64,000 nt of DNA, from contig BGZK01000282.1 in assembly GCA_005406025.1 (NCBI GenBank), positions 62,001 to 126,000 of the forward strand. Reading direction: 5' to 3'. The notes under the pieces were generated by a model. That model saw nothing but the letters and a program-made list of their open reading frames with translations, made no database searches and was not told where the DNA came from. Source of the DNA: Eumeta japonica (Eukaryota; Arthropoda; Insecta; Lepidoptera; Psychidae). The first letter of the stretch is position 1; each line of letters opens with the position of its first letter. The translations under genes and the position numbers were made by a program. Shown here piece by piece: positions 37,867 to 50,300 of the stretch.

Positions 37867-39665
37867 TCTCAAAATCAAAATCACAAATATCTTTAATTCG
37901 TAGGTAATGAAATTACACTTGAAACACGTCATTACTAAATTCTTTTCGACATTACTACCCATTCCAAATGCTGATTCACCTTGAGAAGAATGGGCAAGAA
38001 ACTCAATACTTGCTCTTTTGACTCATCAATACAAAGGATTTAGTAATTTATAATTTAGTGGACATTTTAAAATAATATGAAATAATCTGATAGTCGAGCA
38101 GTTCAATCCCAAGGGCTTTTTTCATTAAAATATTCCAACACGGTACAATAGGCCTTGCCATATAATTTTCTTTTAAAAAAACGTTTAAACGTTCAGTGAA
38201 TGGCAAATTTTGAATTTCAACTGGGATATTATTAAAAAAAGCGCACACACAGCCCCTTAAATGATCTATTAACTTTAGTTAAATGGGTCTTATAAGCAGC
38301 AAGACCGTTCTTGTGTTAATCTTATGGATGTCGCTCCTTTTTTGGAACGGTCTATTCTATATATCTCTTGACATATACCAGATTTTCGTATATGTGTTGT
38401 GATGCTAAAGTTAGGATATTCAGTTCCTTAAATTTTTCTCTGAGAGATGTCATTGGTCTCAAATCATAAACAGAACGAATAGCTCGCTTCTGCATCACGA
38501 AAATTGTACTAACATCGGCTGCGTGACCCCATAACAAAATTCCATAGGTCATAAGACTATAACCAAACTGAAATAAAGTATCCTCTCGGTGCTATCGTCT
38601 GTAAGAGGCCGAAGAAGTCTTCGCTAATCTCGTAATATGAGAATTCCAACGTAACTTAGAATCTGAAGTGACAACAAGAAATAGGGTCGTGTCCATAATA
38701 TCTAGTACCTCGTTTTTGACCATTACATTTGTACTGATCAATTTAGATTAGATAGGGAAAATTTTACAAGTTTTTTTCTTTAATTGAGAAGAAGATTATT
38801 AATACTAAACCACTCAACTATTTCAGAGATGGTACTGTTTACTTCTTCAAAAGCTGGTTGATGCTGGTGGGTATCAGCTTCGTCAAAAGCTGATAAAAGG
38901 TAAAGAGGTATCATCAGCAAACAATGCAATCCCATTACCATTTTTAACAAGATGTGGTAGATCATTAATGTACACTATGAATAGAAATGGTCCAAGAACT
39001 TCAAACCTGTGGCACGCCCATATTGACTGCAGATCCCGACGATCTCTCACCATTAATGTCAACACTTTGAATTCTATCACTTAGATAAGACTCTAGAAGC
39101 CCAAGGGATCGACCCGTGACGCCATATTGATGTAATTTTCTGATCAATGTGTCATGATTAACGCATCTCAAATGTCTTGGGTAAATCACAGAAAACACCA
39201 ATCGCGTCCCGTGAATCCTCTCAAGCATCAAAAATCTGCTGAATAAACTCGACAGCGACTTTGGTTTTTGAGTGACCCTTTGTGAATCCAAATTGTTTAA
39301 AGTTCATCAAATTATTTTTATAAAAATATTGCAATAGTCGATTTAAAATAAGCTTTTCAAAAATTTTACTGAGCTTCGATCTAAAGTTTTTGGGTCAGAT
39401 ATACTACAAGATTTAAATAATGGAATTGATTTGCAATGCTTCATTAGATCCAGAAACACACCACAATTAAAGCAAGCATTAAAAATCACTACTATCTTTT
39501 ATATTTTAAAACCAGCTTCAAAAAAGGTTCTATGTTCGTCTATTTCGTATTTTTTAAACATGTTCAGCGATAATTTAGTCAATTGTGTGCCGATTTCGAA
39601 ATTGTTTGTTTTTAGTTTGAAAAGGTATGCTGCCGAGATGGTCCCACAGATTTGAACTCTTTTTT
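37867..39665 (-). pseudogene. Broken non-LTR retrotransposon (jockey/CR1-like), reverse transcriptase part
   Basis: A 5'-truncated, frameshifted LINE copy. In order on the minus strand: the finger region reads LILNRLLQYFYKNNL and QFGFTKGHS (about 39370-39270); the motif-A region reads VFCDLPKTFE, where functional copies usually have FCDLSKAFD; then NHDTLIRKLHQYGVTG (about 39160-39105); MGVPQ then a frame break and VLGPFLFIVYINDLP (about 39020-38950); and the catalytic FADDTS at 38921-38904. Further on come YGILLWGHAADV and QKRAIRSVYDL (about 38545-38450) and a C-terminal FNNIPVEIQNLP (about 38235-38200). The 3' end has GAGAAGAATGGGCAAGAAACTC-like words (plus strand 37983-38004) and a GATTTTGATTTTGA tail at 37872-37890. 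Multiple stops and shifts show it is dead. Such elements move by target-primed reverse transcription. Confidence 0.9.
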
Positions 39666-42600
39666 AATTTTTTCAAGTTTTTGGATATGATAGTTCTCAT
39701 ATCATGCTGCTGAGCTGAAGATGAAAGCCACAGCACTCCTTAATAGATGAGAGTTAATGGATAATATTGCGGTTTGTCGCTAGACACTACTTTTCAATAG
39801 CTATAAGTAAAACCTAGTATACACCGAATTAATTAAAATTAATTACTTTCTAATCTACCTACATATTTTCATTCAAGTATATAGGTAACTCTAACGTGAC
39901 AATCTTAGCAGGAACACATCAAAATTCTTAGCGATAACAGTAGAAACATATTGAATTAAATTAGTATGGAATGATTGAACATGTGATCTACATGAAGTTT
40001 GATATTGTAAAGAATAAGTGTAATTTATATAACTTGTATTATAATAAGTCGATAGTTTCACTTCACCTAAAAATGTAAAGACCCTGAACAATAAATTCGG
40101 GAACGGAACCGCTTTTTCACTTGCTCCTTACAAAAGTAAAGGAGATGCCTGGACGATTTTATTAACTATGCCCTAATCCACATGTAAAGTAGCTAAATGA
40201 ATTATAATTTTATAATTACTCGGTAATTACAAAATGTGAAATAATATGATTCAATAAAAAAAAACAGTCTTTAAAAACCTGTTTAAATATTTTTTTAAAC
40301 AGACTTAAAAAACAACTAATCAGTTGTTTTTAGATTGGTCTATGATAATTTATTCATGCAATGATCCCATACACATTAATGAAGATGCACCTGTCTTGTG
40401 TATATTAATAAATAATCTATTATGTCCTGTAACATCCACATAGATAGTTGTGTACGAAAACTTTGACAGTATTCAACTTGTTTATAAAAATTTCTGTATT
40501 TTGTTCAGCTATTATTTTATTGAAATCACATTGTACTTTATTCTCCCCAACATGAAATTCCTCTATCGCTCTAATTCCCAATCGCCAAGTTCTAATGTAA
40601 TATGAAGCTAGAACCAAAACTAGCTTTCAAACATTTTGATCCTCAATGGTCCGCCATTTATCGCAAACGTTAACCCTTCGTTAGACGGGCGGACTTGATT
40701 GCGAGTAGTTAGTAATGCATCGACACTATGGATGCTAACGGGACGTGCCGGTTAGAGGCCTTGTATGAGCATCACGTAGGGGACACTGCCGTGTAAGCGA
40801 CGCCGAACTACCTGCTAACTTATCTATGATTGTTGTTGAGTTTTTTTTCGCTTGATGTGTCAGATTGATTGCTATCGCAATATAGTAGCAATTACTGTTA
40901 ATTTATTAACGTTTCGTTATTGCAATCGTTAAATTTTTTTATACAAAAAAATTAACTCATGTGAAATTCTAGAAAATAAATTCAAAAGATTTATGTGACC
41001 TTTATTTTAATGAGATGTTTTTCAGTAGGTAATATTTTATACAAAAAATGATCTCAAATTTAATGTTTAATTTTACATTGGAATTCATTTTTCAATTTTC
41101 ACCTACCCTATTACAATAATTTTTTCTAACTGTTACTTGTCTAGTATCCAAATATTTATTTTCATAGCACTAATTTTGTGACTTTGACGATAGAATGATT
41201 AATTTTTTCGCCAATATTTAAATAGTTAGTGGGATTTTAGAAGATAGGTACTGTTATGTTCATTTCAATAGATTTATACTTTCTTTAAACGTAAATACAA
41301 AAATTTGTGTTGTATTTAAAAAAAATACAAAACGATTTGTATTTAACATAATGCGTAATATTAGTACGTGCACATAAATATTAATTTCTAATACGTCTTA
41401 CAAGTGGCTAAACGTCGACCACAAGTACGCATCTATGAATAGGTGTAATCAAAGGAACTGGAGTGGAAGTTTGTTGTAAAAAATATTCGAGTTAAAAGCC
41501 TCCTATAAGGATAAAGGTAAAAGCAACAACTCGATGGATGTCGAGTGCCAGGGCCGCACACAGGCGAAGAACAAGGGATGGAGCAGAGTAGGCAAGGACA
41601 ATTAATAAACAATATTTTAATCATGTAATATCGAGTGCACATATTTATAACTGACATAATAATACATATGATAATTAATAATACTTGAACATGTGTGCCG
41701 AATAACCTTAATCGGTATACATATTTCAAAATTATTCTAAAAACCGTGCTAAAAGTTTTATATTAATATTACCGTGCAATTACGTTAAAACAAATTTAAT
41801 AAACATGGATAAAATTTGCTTTCAAATTTAATTCTTAGTTTTTTTTAACAATGTTCATTATTCGACAAAATTTTGTAATTCAAACAAAAGACCTTCAAAA
41901 TTAAAACCAACAAGTAGTAGGAGACATTATATTCATTGAGTTTTATCATCGCCGTATCTAGTTTTATATACGATTATGAAACTTAATAAGAAACAGTCAC
42001 GAGTTATTTCAATCTATTCGTCGCTCTCAATGTGTCACAGCGACACACCATTAAAACTTACAAAAAGTATGCCGAAATTATAGAGAATTTGGAGTGTTTG
42101 AGATTTTAAGAAAATTTAATCTTACGAATCTAACTTTTTGGTATCTTCTTCGCAGACAAAAAAAATAGCGTTGCAATTTTTCTGATGTATTCTCATGTGT
42201 GAAGTGCATTAATGAGTGTTGTTTTTAAACCAAATTGTATTTTGCAATAAAATATATGATAATTTCTTAGAGAGATCTACCTGCACTCTTTCTCATAAAC
42301 ACGCTTCCTTGAGTTTGTCCGAATTTTATACCTACAACGCCAGATCGGCTGAAGGCGAGACACTGATGATAATGATAATATAATGACAATCATATTGCTC
42401 TAAAAAGGATTTTTTAAATATAGGTTCCTTTTTTGAGTAACTAATGAGACTCTACAGTTTTCTTGTTCTAGATGGAGTTACAAAAAACTAGAGATATTTG
42501 TCATGTGCTGCAGGACACTCGGTCTACGGACGGACGTTTGTTTTCACGTATTCTCGAACGGCTTTTGAATACCTAACGAAAATCTCTCGAGTTTCAATTT

Positions 42601-44005
42601 ACTCGTTTTTTTATTTTTAACACGATGTATTTGTATGTGTCACGATGTGTAGATGTATTTCTTCAATGACAAGACGCGACACTAATTCAAAGTTTATTCA
42701 TCAACAAACTCAAAACATTTTAAGCTGTTGCACTAAAATGCTTTGAAAGTAACAAACGAGTTATTTGGCTTCAATATATAGAGTCTAATTAACGATCAAG
42801 AAGCTTATATTTCCCCATAAAAAAAGTGTATATACAATTTAAAGTGTTCCGTAATACTAATAAACAGAAACAATCATATAAACATTTTAGTGTTTGTTTT
42901 TCTGTCTGTCCGTAACAGTGAGTTCCGATTGCTTTACGTAAAGAATTAATATTTGACATAAAATTTTAAGGGTTTTTCATTTCATAAAATGTTATAAGTT
43001 AGCTTAGCACTATTCACATACGTATATGAAGTACAGGAAATAAATCTCATCGAACAGGTATCAAATAAAAGACTATAGAAACAGATAATTTAAAATTTAT
43101 TTAAACTTGTCTTTAAACATATTCGATAAAATTGTTTAAGATTGCTTTTCCTTCGTGTGATTCAATTGAAAAACCGAGGTCCAAATCGAACAACTCGGAA
43201 AATTTCTGCAACATTTTAAGTGCAAATATTAACTAAGATTATATTATCATCAGTATTTATGAAGGCGTTGGCGTTGCTTTTTTACTTATCAAAGCAGATT
43301 TTAAGAATCGAGGAGATATACATGCACGTACCACTATACGAGCTGCGGTAAAGCAACGCTAACTGCTGTAACCCTGCGGCCACCACCGACTTCGACCGTC
43401 GGCGTCCGTCCAGTGACACGTCTCTGGACTCAGTTCTCACGTGTAAGGTATATGAACTCTACCATTCGGGTCTATACCATGAATTTTCCTGCAAAGTATT
43501 TCTTACGATACAGGTATATGATAAACGTATGGTATATAAAACACGTTTCCGTTAGCTTGGACTTTATGGATGTTCTTAAAAAAAACAACTGATATTTACC
43601 ACTTTTAACAATATTAGAAGACGAGAGCATAGGATTGTATTGATGGCAATATTATATCATCGGCCTCGTTTGATGATGAAGCCAGTGTGCACACGGACAA
43701 GGAGGCCTGCAATGTCGCAATGAATCAATCGAGTTTGGGAGTCCTTAATTTATTTTAATATTTTATCACTCCTATTCATTAAACATTGTAACAACAGTAT
43801 TATGAGGAAAAAGAAACTCAAAAAATCAATGATGTTTGAGCTCATCGCTTTCTTCGCCTTGTATCCTTTTCACACAGAATGCCGTAAGACCTAATGGTGG
43901 TGGCACACGTAATAACAACTTTAAATCTTTTAAAAATGTAATTGTTGTTTTTTTATATGTATCTTTTTAATTTTTCATATAAGTACATCACTTGTATTTC
44001 TCAGA
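39666..44005. other. Gene-free stretch
   Basis: No supported gene. Two adjacent hairpins lie at 40285-40354: CTGTTTAAA / TTTAAACAG and AAAAACAACT / AGTTGTTTTT. A CpG-richer patch at about 40650-40810 contains CCGCCATTTA, an inverse YY1/Pho-like core (40651-40660). A further CpG-rich segment is at 43370-43445, ending GTGTAAGGTATATG, a donor-like word. A TGATGATAATGATAAT tract at 42362-42378 resembles a LINE tail. Confidence 0.4.
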
Positions 44006-44051
44006 GACCACATATGTCCACATCGTACCTACCATGTGGACATCTGTGGTC
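44006..44051. repeat. 18 bp-stem hairpin
   Basis: GACCACATATGTCCACAT (44006-44023) pairs with 44034-44051 with a single mismatch, across a 10-base loop. It lies inside a 76-codon frame of no recognised family. Confidence 0.75.
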
Positions 44052-44399
44052 CTTAAACTCATCTCTTGCTTCAATGACATGCATCAATCTTTTCATTGAA
44101 GCTCGTTGGTTTCTAGTGCTTCAAATTTGGCCCTTCTTTAACATGCCACCAATTTGGTCTGCACAAGACTAACGGCTTGACGTACTCTCGAAGGCACGGG
44201 GCGTGTGGTTTAAATTTTAATGTACGCCTGGAGTTATATATTTGTGGTTTATATTAACTAATGCTAAGGGTTTTTCCCTTCGTACTGACCATCATCGTAA
44301 GTCTATTAATTTTTATATTATTCCAATTTAACTGGTACATCGATCGCAGTAGTCGAGCAGTGGCGTCGATGCCACATAATGTAACCATCCCCCTTACGT

Positions 44400-44625
44400 A
44401 ACAGAGAGGTGCCTCACAATTTATTGTGCCCGAGTCGAAGTCAACGACTCAGTCAACCGGAAGCCTCGATAATATTCGACTGGCCGCCACGAATATAGAT
44501 GATTGGCTGCAATAAGACTGCGCCGTCGTCCGTCCCGCTCGCGCGCGCCGCCCCGCCCGCGGCGGAGGGAGATGACGCTACCCCTAATAAAATGCACTCC
44601 ACGTACGAGGAAGCGGGGATCGTTC
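44400..44625 (-). promoter_or_regulatory. CpG-rich patch with CCAAT and GC boxes
   Basis: On the minus strand it holds a GC-box-like GGGCGGGGCGG (about 44547-44560) and, about 40 bases further, GCAGCCAATCATC (44500-44512), a good CCAAT box. Spacing and content are promoter-like. No exon on the minus strand downstream of it was identified, so this is weak. Confidence 0.3.
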
Positions 44626-44640
44626 CTCATATCCTTAGAG

Positions 44641-44674
44641 AAATATTAATGAAATTGGTATTTCATTAATATTT
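44641..44674. repeat. Perfect 15 bp hairpin with 4-base loop
   Basis: AAATATTAATGAAAT, loop TGGT, then the exact reverse complement. AT-rich; likely a small MITE relic or cruciform. Confidence 0.85.
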
Positions 44675-44771
44675 ACATATAGAGAAATGACGGAGAAAAC
44701 TAAATAAGAAAATTGCAATTGAAACTATCTGATACAACATAAAAATGCAATAGATAAACTAAATAACGCTT

Positions 44772-45812
44772 TTAGGGTTCCGAGCCAAATGGCAAAAATG
44801 GAACCCTCATAGTTTCATCATTTCCATCCGTCCCTCTGTCCGTATGTCACAGATATTTTATTCAGAAATTACTAGATAGATGTATATTGATGAAATTCGA
44901 AGTTTAGATGTCTCGTATAAGCCGCTACTTTGTTTGGTAGTTAAATAACAAAATAAGTATTTCTAGTGGGGACACTCCATACATGTAACAGAAGGTGAAA
45001 AAATGTTTTACAGCAAACGCAACGAGTGGCACATATTTCGACAGTTCTTTTAAAAACACTTTAAGGTTTATTAGCTGTTTTTTTGATTAAGTGAATATTT
45101 TCGGAAATGATCGCCCCAAAAGTACTAGAAATTGTCAATCCCTTTATTTTTAAACAGTTTCTCCGAAAAATATGAAAAAAATTACATAGATAACGCTTAA
45201 TAAATACTTTCTACGAAAATTGTTTTGAACATGATCGGATTTAACGATTTTGATTTTTTGAGATTTATTGACCTTCATTCATGACCGGATATAGTGTTTT
45301 TGAGTCATTGCCAAAAAACTGCACTTTTCAATAAAAGGACGCAAGTGCCTTGAAGATACGTAGGTATTTTACTGGTGCACTTTAGCTTACGTTAGTATTT
45401 ATGCACGGCTTGCTTCTCGGCAATTCGAAACACAGGCTCATCTGTTCATAGACATAGACCTTCTGGACATAGGTTCTGCTATCATATTATTACTTTTTTG
45501 TATCCATCAAGCCATTAAAATAATGAACAGGAAATAAGGTTTTTATTATATAACAAAATACAGCCCACCTAAAGTAAAGAGTGTGAATTACGTAAACACT
45601 AGTTTAAGAGTAATAGTCGACATGCCCACTTGTTTCCATAGTTATAAGCGACAAAAGTGCGTATACTTATTTTGTGCGGGGAAACATGGAAAAAAATGTA
45701 ACAACGTTGTTTTTTCACCTGTAGTGCATTTCTTTGTAGTAATTGTTACGGAACCCTACAGTGAGCGTGAGCGAGCCAACATGCTATTGGCCGGTTTTTT
45801 AATAATCTATCT
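44772..45812 (+). mobile_element. GGTTCCG dispersed repeat, near full-length copy (about 1.04 kb)
   Basis: The left end reads TTTTAGGGTTCCGAGCCAAA, then CGTCCCTCTGTCCGTATGTC. The right end reads TTACGGAACCCTACAGTGAG, then GGCCGGTTTTTT at 45791-45802. The GGGTTCC and GGAACCC words near the ends are inverted. The 108-codon frame at 45583-45909 crosses the right end and is a by-product. From general knowledge this end structure is very common in Lepidoptera. I cannot assign its transposon class from sequence alone; it carries no transposase. Confidence 0.65.
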
Positions 45813-47035
45813 CTTCCAAATCGAGAGCACTTTTTATGTAAATTATCCCCGGTTTTTGTCATTCCTGAGAGCCTGGAACGTTAGCTCAGTGCGAGTTGAA
45901 AGCTATTAACAGTCGTTATAAAAATGTGATACAACGTCCGCGACAGACGGCTTGAAGGGCTGGCAAAGGCACGGAGCGAGTGGGTTATAATTTAATACAG
46001 GAATCATAATCGTCAATTCGTCTATCGAATGGAATCAAACCCGACGCTTTCAAGTTCAAAACTGACGGCTGACCACTCGTGCGCCGCCATTCTCCGTACA
46101 CGTATTTTCGTTTGCTGCTGACGTATTAAGTAAACGCGCGAACGGTCTGTCCGTACTTTATTTGTACACAGAGCGAGTACAGACGCTAAACAGAGCCACG
46201 ACTTATCCTTGCATAGTTCGATGCGCATAGAAAATTGGCAAGCGTCACAGAAAAGCAGCAGGAAAATAATGAAATCGGCCCTGACCAATAAACATGAGGC
46301 ACATAAATAATTTTAGAGAACACGCGGCACCGCTGCGTGTTCACGATTTTTATGAGATATCTAATATTATGAATTGCTAAAGCGCTTGCCTTCGTTTTGT
46401 CAAAATGCGTGGACAGAATTATGAGATGCACGCCGATGTATCGTGATCTTGACTATCTTTTTTATTCAGGTTTCCCCACTATAATGAATAAAATACAATA
46501 AAGTTAAAAGTTAAAGGAAATCTCCATATAAAAAACATGTTTTTTTATATTTTTAATTGTACTAACCTATATGTAAAAATTACGCATAGTTAAATATTTT
46601 ACGACGGTACGCAACCATTCGTGTGCGATTGGACTCACATTTGGCTAGTTTTTTACAGGGTTGGTGAATAAAACACAATTTTTGCTCTGGGATCACAAAT
46701 CCTAAACATGCAGTTTATATTCTCAAAAGCTTTCTTGCTAAAACGTTAAAATAAGTTTGTTTTTCATTTTATTAAGCACACAATTCTAGAAGTGGTATCT
46801 ATGCCCGATAAATTTGAAAAGCTTAAGAATCAAAACTACAGCTTAATGTTACTGCTGAACTTTAGCAAACCGGTCTATAGCATCCATTCACTCTGTTAAT
46901 TCATATTCGTCGCACTCGAAACGACGAAAAATAAACGTCCGATTCAATGAACGATAAATACCCATACAAAGGCCCATTCGCCTGACGCTTGCGCAAAAGG
47001 TGTCGAGATCCCGCGCAACGGCGGCGATGCGCAGT
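45813..47035. other. Gene-free stretch
   Basis: A CpG-rich patch at about 46020-46200 and a short hairpin, GAACACGC / GCGTGTTC, at about 46318-46342. Nothing else is supported. Confidence 0.4.
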
Positions 47036-47167
47036 TTTTAGCTTATAAATGCCCGAAGCAGTGCGCCATCAATCGTATGGTAATGCGCAGCTACAGGATG
47101 TGCAGTCGCGATTTCTGTCGTGCGTGAATTTTATTTGTGCGACAACTTACAATGTAACGCCGCAGCG
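47036..47167 (+). promoter_or_regulatory. Possible TATA promoter and 5' leader
   Basis: GCTTATAAATGC at about 47040-47051 is TATA-like. About 28 bases downstream, CCATCAATCG (47067-47076) could serve as an initiator. This lies in a CpG-rich patch just upstream of the exon candidate at 47168. Spacing is typical of a TATA promoter; the assignment is inference. Confidence 0.3.
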
Positions 47168-47309
47168 ATGAACGCAGAGACGTCCCGTCATCGACTATCG
47201 ACTGGAAGCGAACGTGCACATTGTCTTTTGGCCGGTCCGGAGGGTGCGTCGTGTTGCGCCGCCGATGCGTTTCGTTGCATACCGCGGCCGAGTTTAAAAT
47301 TTGACACAG
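47168..47309 (+). CDS. Weak candidate first coding exon (partial gene)
   Basis: ATG at 47168, with G at -3 (GCAGCGATGAAC), opens 47 codons plus one base up to ACACAG followed by GTGAGG, a strong splice donor (phase 1). The encoded stretch begins MNAETSRHRLSTGSERAHC and includes CCAADAFRC; it has four or five cysteines but no domain that I recognise. The frame is open upstream to at least 47120. A TATA-like box lies about 120 bases upstream. Against it: an antisense frame of similar length overlaps, as happens by chance in GC-rich DNA. It may be a non-coding first exon or not an exon at all. Confidence 0.25.
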
Positions 47310-50300
47310 GTGAGGGCCCGTGTACGTGCAGCAATACGAGCAGTGTTCGTGAAGTCCTCGCCGACGGTGTTTGTGTCACGCTCATTAAAGCAAAAAAATG
47401 CGCTCAAATGCTCGAACGCCAATCGTTTGGGAGCGCGTTCGAAAACAGAGCGATTTTCTTTTATCAAAACGCGTTTTGTTTTCATACAACAGAACTGTAC
47501 TTCAGTGTATGTTTGTTTTTATTTATCATAATACACGAAAGCGTCAAGTTCGGTGCGATCGTATTAGCTCATAAAGACCTCAAGTAATAACAACCGGCGA
47601 AAATGGAATTAGGTTTGCGCTAAGGATCCCTCGACGAATGAAAGAATACACGATTATTTGGTAATGAAGTGTGCGGGCGTCGTCTGGCGGTATGAACGCC
47701 TCTGTACGTGTTGGGATAGAAGTTAACCGGTTTTTAGCGCAACTTTTTGTAGAATAGATATATCGTCTTTGCTATTTACGTATCTCATTTCAATCGCGTC
47801 AAGGTCCAGACCCCTCAATCTAAAATAAATGAATAATCTGATAAAAATAAACAAACGTAGATGAACATGTCTCAGCAGTGAGATGATTAAAACGTGAATC
47901 TACAACAGCAGCTTAATGGTTGGAGCAAATTTGAAGACGCGCATCTTACGGCTGTACCGTCAACTTGGCCGCTCGTGGCTTGCGAATCTTAATGCAATCA
48001 CAAAACAGTGCAAATGACAGTCGACTACTCTCCTAAAAGTATCGTTCTGTTCTGCATCTTCTCAATATTGTAGACTTTATAAATGCTATAACCGGTCAAT
48101 TCTCATGTTTACAGGATCACCACGTGAATAAGACCTGTCACATGTAAAAGGGTACACTAACAAATATGACTGAACTGTGAGGTTTCTGTAGGTAAATAAG
48201 AAAAAATAAATTTTCTTTCGACAGAACGTAAACAGTGCTTTAAGTAATGATGCATAAATCCTATCATTATCATATCTTATCAGCACATGAAATGTTTTAT
48301 TTATTTAATTAGATAGTTCTAAACTACTCCAATTAGCTAATTCATTAAAACACTTTTTTATTAAACTGTTAAAGAAATTGTATTGCAAGTCACTTTAAAA
48401 TTACTAAAAGAAATTTGTTGCTAAAGCCAATTCCTTGGTTGGTAACGGAACTCCATACTATTTGTTCATTGATATAAATCTTACAGTTTTACGTCAGGAG
48501 ATATCGCGTTTGATTCCACCGGAGCTCTCAAGCAATAGTAATCATAGCTTTAACGGCCAACGTTAAATATTAGAAATGAACCGCTTTGCGATTGTTTCAC
48601 GGCGTAAGTAAATCTATTAATTGGACATCCGAGCCAATCGAGGAGTGGGCGAGATTGGCGCGCGCGCGCCGCCGTAACTCAAGCGAACGGCGTGATAACG
48701 ATCTCCATACATCGTTTGCGCGTCTCCGCGCCAGACATTTATTCCTATAAACTATTCCGTCCCGTTCTACTTTATTATCGTAACGAAATTCGTGTGGGTC
48801 GGCCGAGTGTCCCTCTCCTACAAAAAATATGGTTTCCGTGTTCCTCGCCCGTGGCAACAATGAGAAATAACTATTTTGATAGTTCAATTCGTATGTCGTT
48901 TATAATATCAAAACGTCACAATTCTAAATATTTAATACAAAGAGCGTTCATTTTTTCACAGCGAGAAGACACGACGGGGCTGTCGCGCGGGCGGCGGCCG
49001 ATACCGGGAGACAATGTTCTCCCGGCGATCTGTCTTCGGTATTAATTGAAATTTATTGCGTCTCGAATCCGATTCGGAAAGAGAATGGTTCTATAAGCAT
49101 TTCCACTTGTTGTACGATATACGACTCTATTCAATATGAAATAAGATACATTTTCGCCTGTAGAAAATCAGAATAGTGCTGTGTTTCGAACGATCGAGTC
49201 GTGGCCGTATCGGCCCGGTACGCAATCAAAGACGAGGCGGACTGCACTCGTGTGATTTGAAACAATCACCGCGCCGTTTATGTTATTAAATTATGCCCGT
49301 TATTGTTTGTTATTCGATCCGCTTGGTCGGATGCTCGATTTAGATAGTACGGAGTAGTACCGATCGATTATAATTTATGGGCTAAATGAAACCTTTAACC
49401 CGAAAGTTGTAAAATAGTTCAGTAGGTTGTACAATACGTGCAAAGAGCCATCTCCGACGGGAAATAGGAACGTGACATTATTACATACCTTATCAGAATA
49501 TTTATGATTATATTATATGTTAGCTTTTTCTCGAGGCTTCATCCGCGTGGGCATAGAATATATTCCTTTATTTTTTATATTGAACAATTTCACTGTCAAT
49601 CATAATCCCTGTCCTTTTTTCACTGCCCTTTATATATATATTCCTGTTCGGCAACATCTGTCGTTTCAGACACTAACCTCATTCTACATTCCAGTCTCGG
49701 TCCTGCTCTCGATTTGATATATCGAATATAAAGTCTATATATCTATAAGCTGGAAAATATATAAATAATTTAATTTCATAACTAACGGAACTTTTGTACA
49801 AACTTCCATTCACATTTCATGCCATTAGGAGCTAGATGACCATAAATACTGAAACACCTATATCTTTATTTTAAAACAAAAACTTTAAATAATAATTTCC
49901 GTACTAACCTCAATTTTGCCTATTTATAGAGTCGAATTAAAAAAAATCCTGCGACATTCTTGATTTGAAAATAACCCAAACACCGATTTCCTGACTAACT
50001 TCAGAACTAACGATACTTTTTTTAAAATATTCGCCTACTTTTTTCACTATGAACTATACCTTGTTTGCTATTAGAAACTATGCCTCGATCAACATTTCAA
50101 ATTTCTAAATCGAGCGGTTTCGATTGTGCGTCGGTCACTCCTTTTAAACTACATAAAAATTACTAAAATTATAGTGCCGTTTAGTTTCATGGTAGTGATT
50201 AACATTAACAGTGTTTTGAGAGTTGAGTTAATTTCATTCATTTCTTATATACGTGATCTGATATTGTGTTTTGCTATTTTTATTTAAAATATATCGATAT

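Noticed and set aside
43942..44172. 76-codon frame around the 44.0 kb hairpin
   Set aside because: Non-ATG start, no recognised family; the hairpin is the only notable part.
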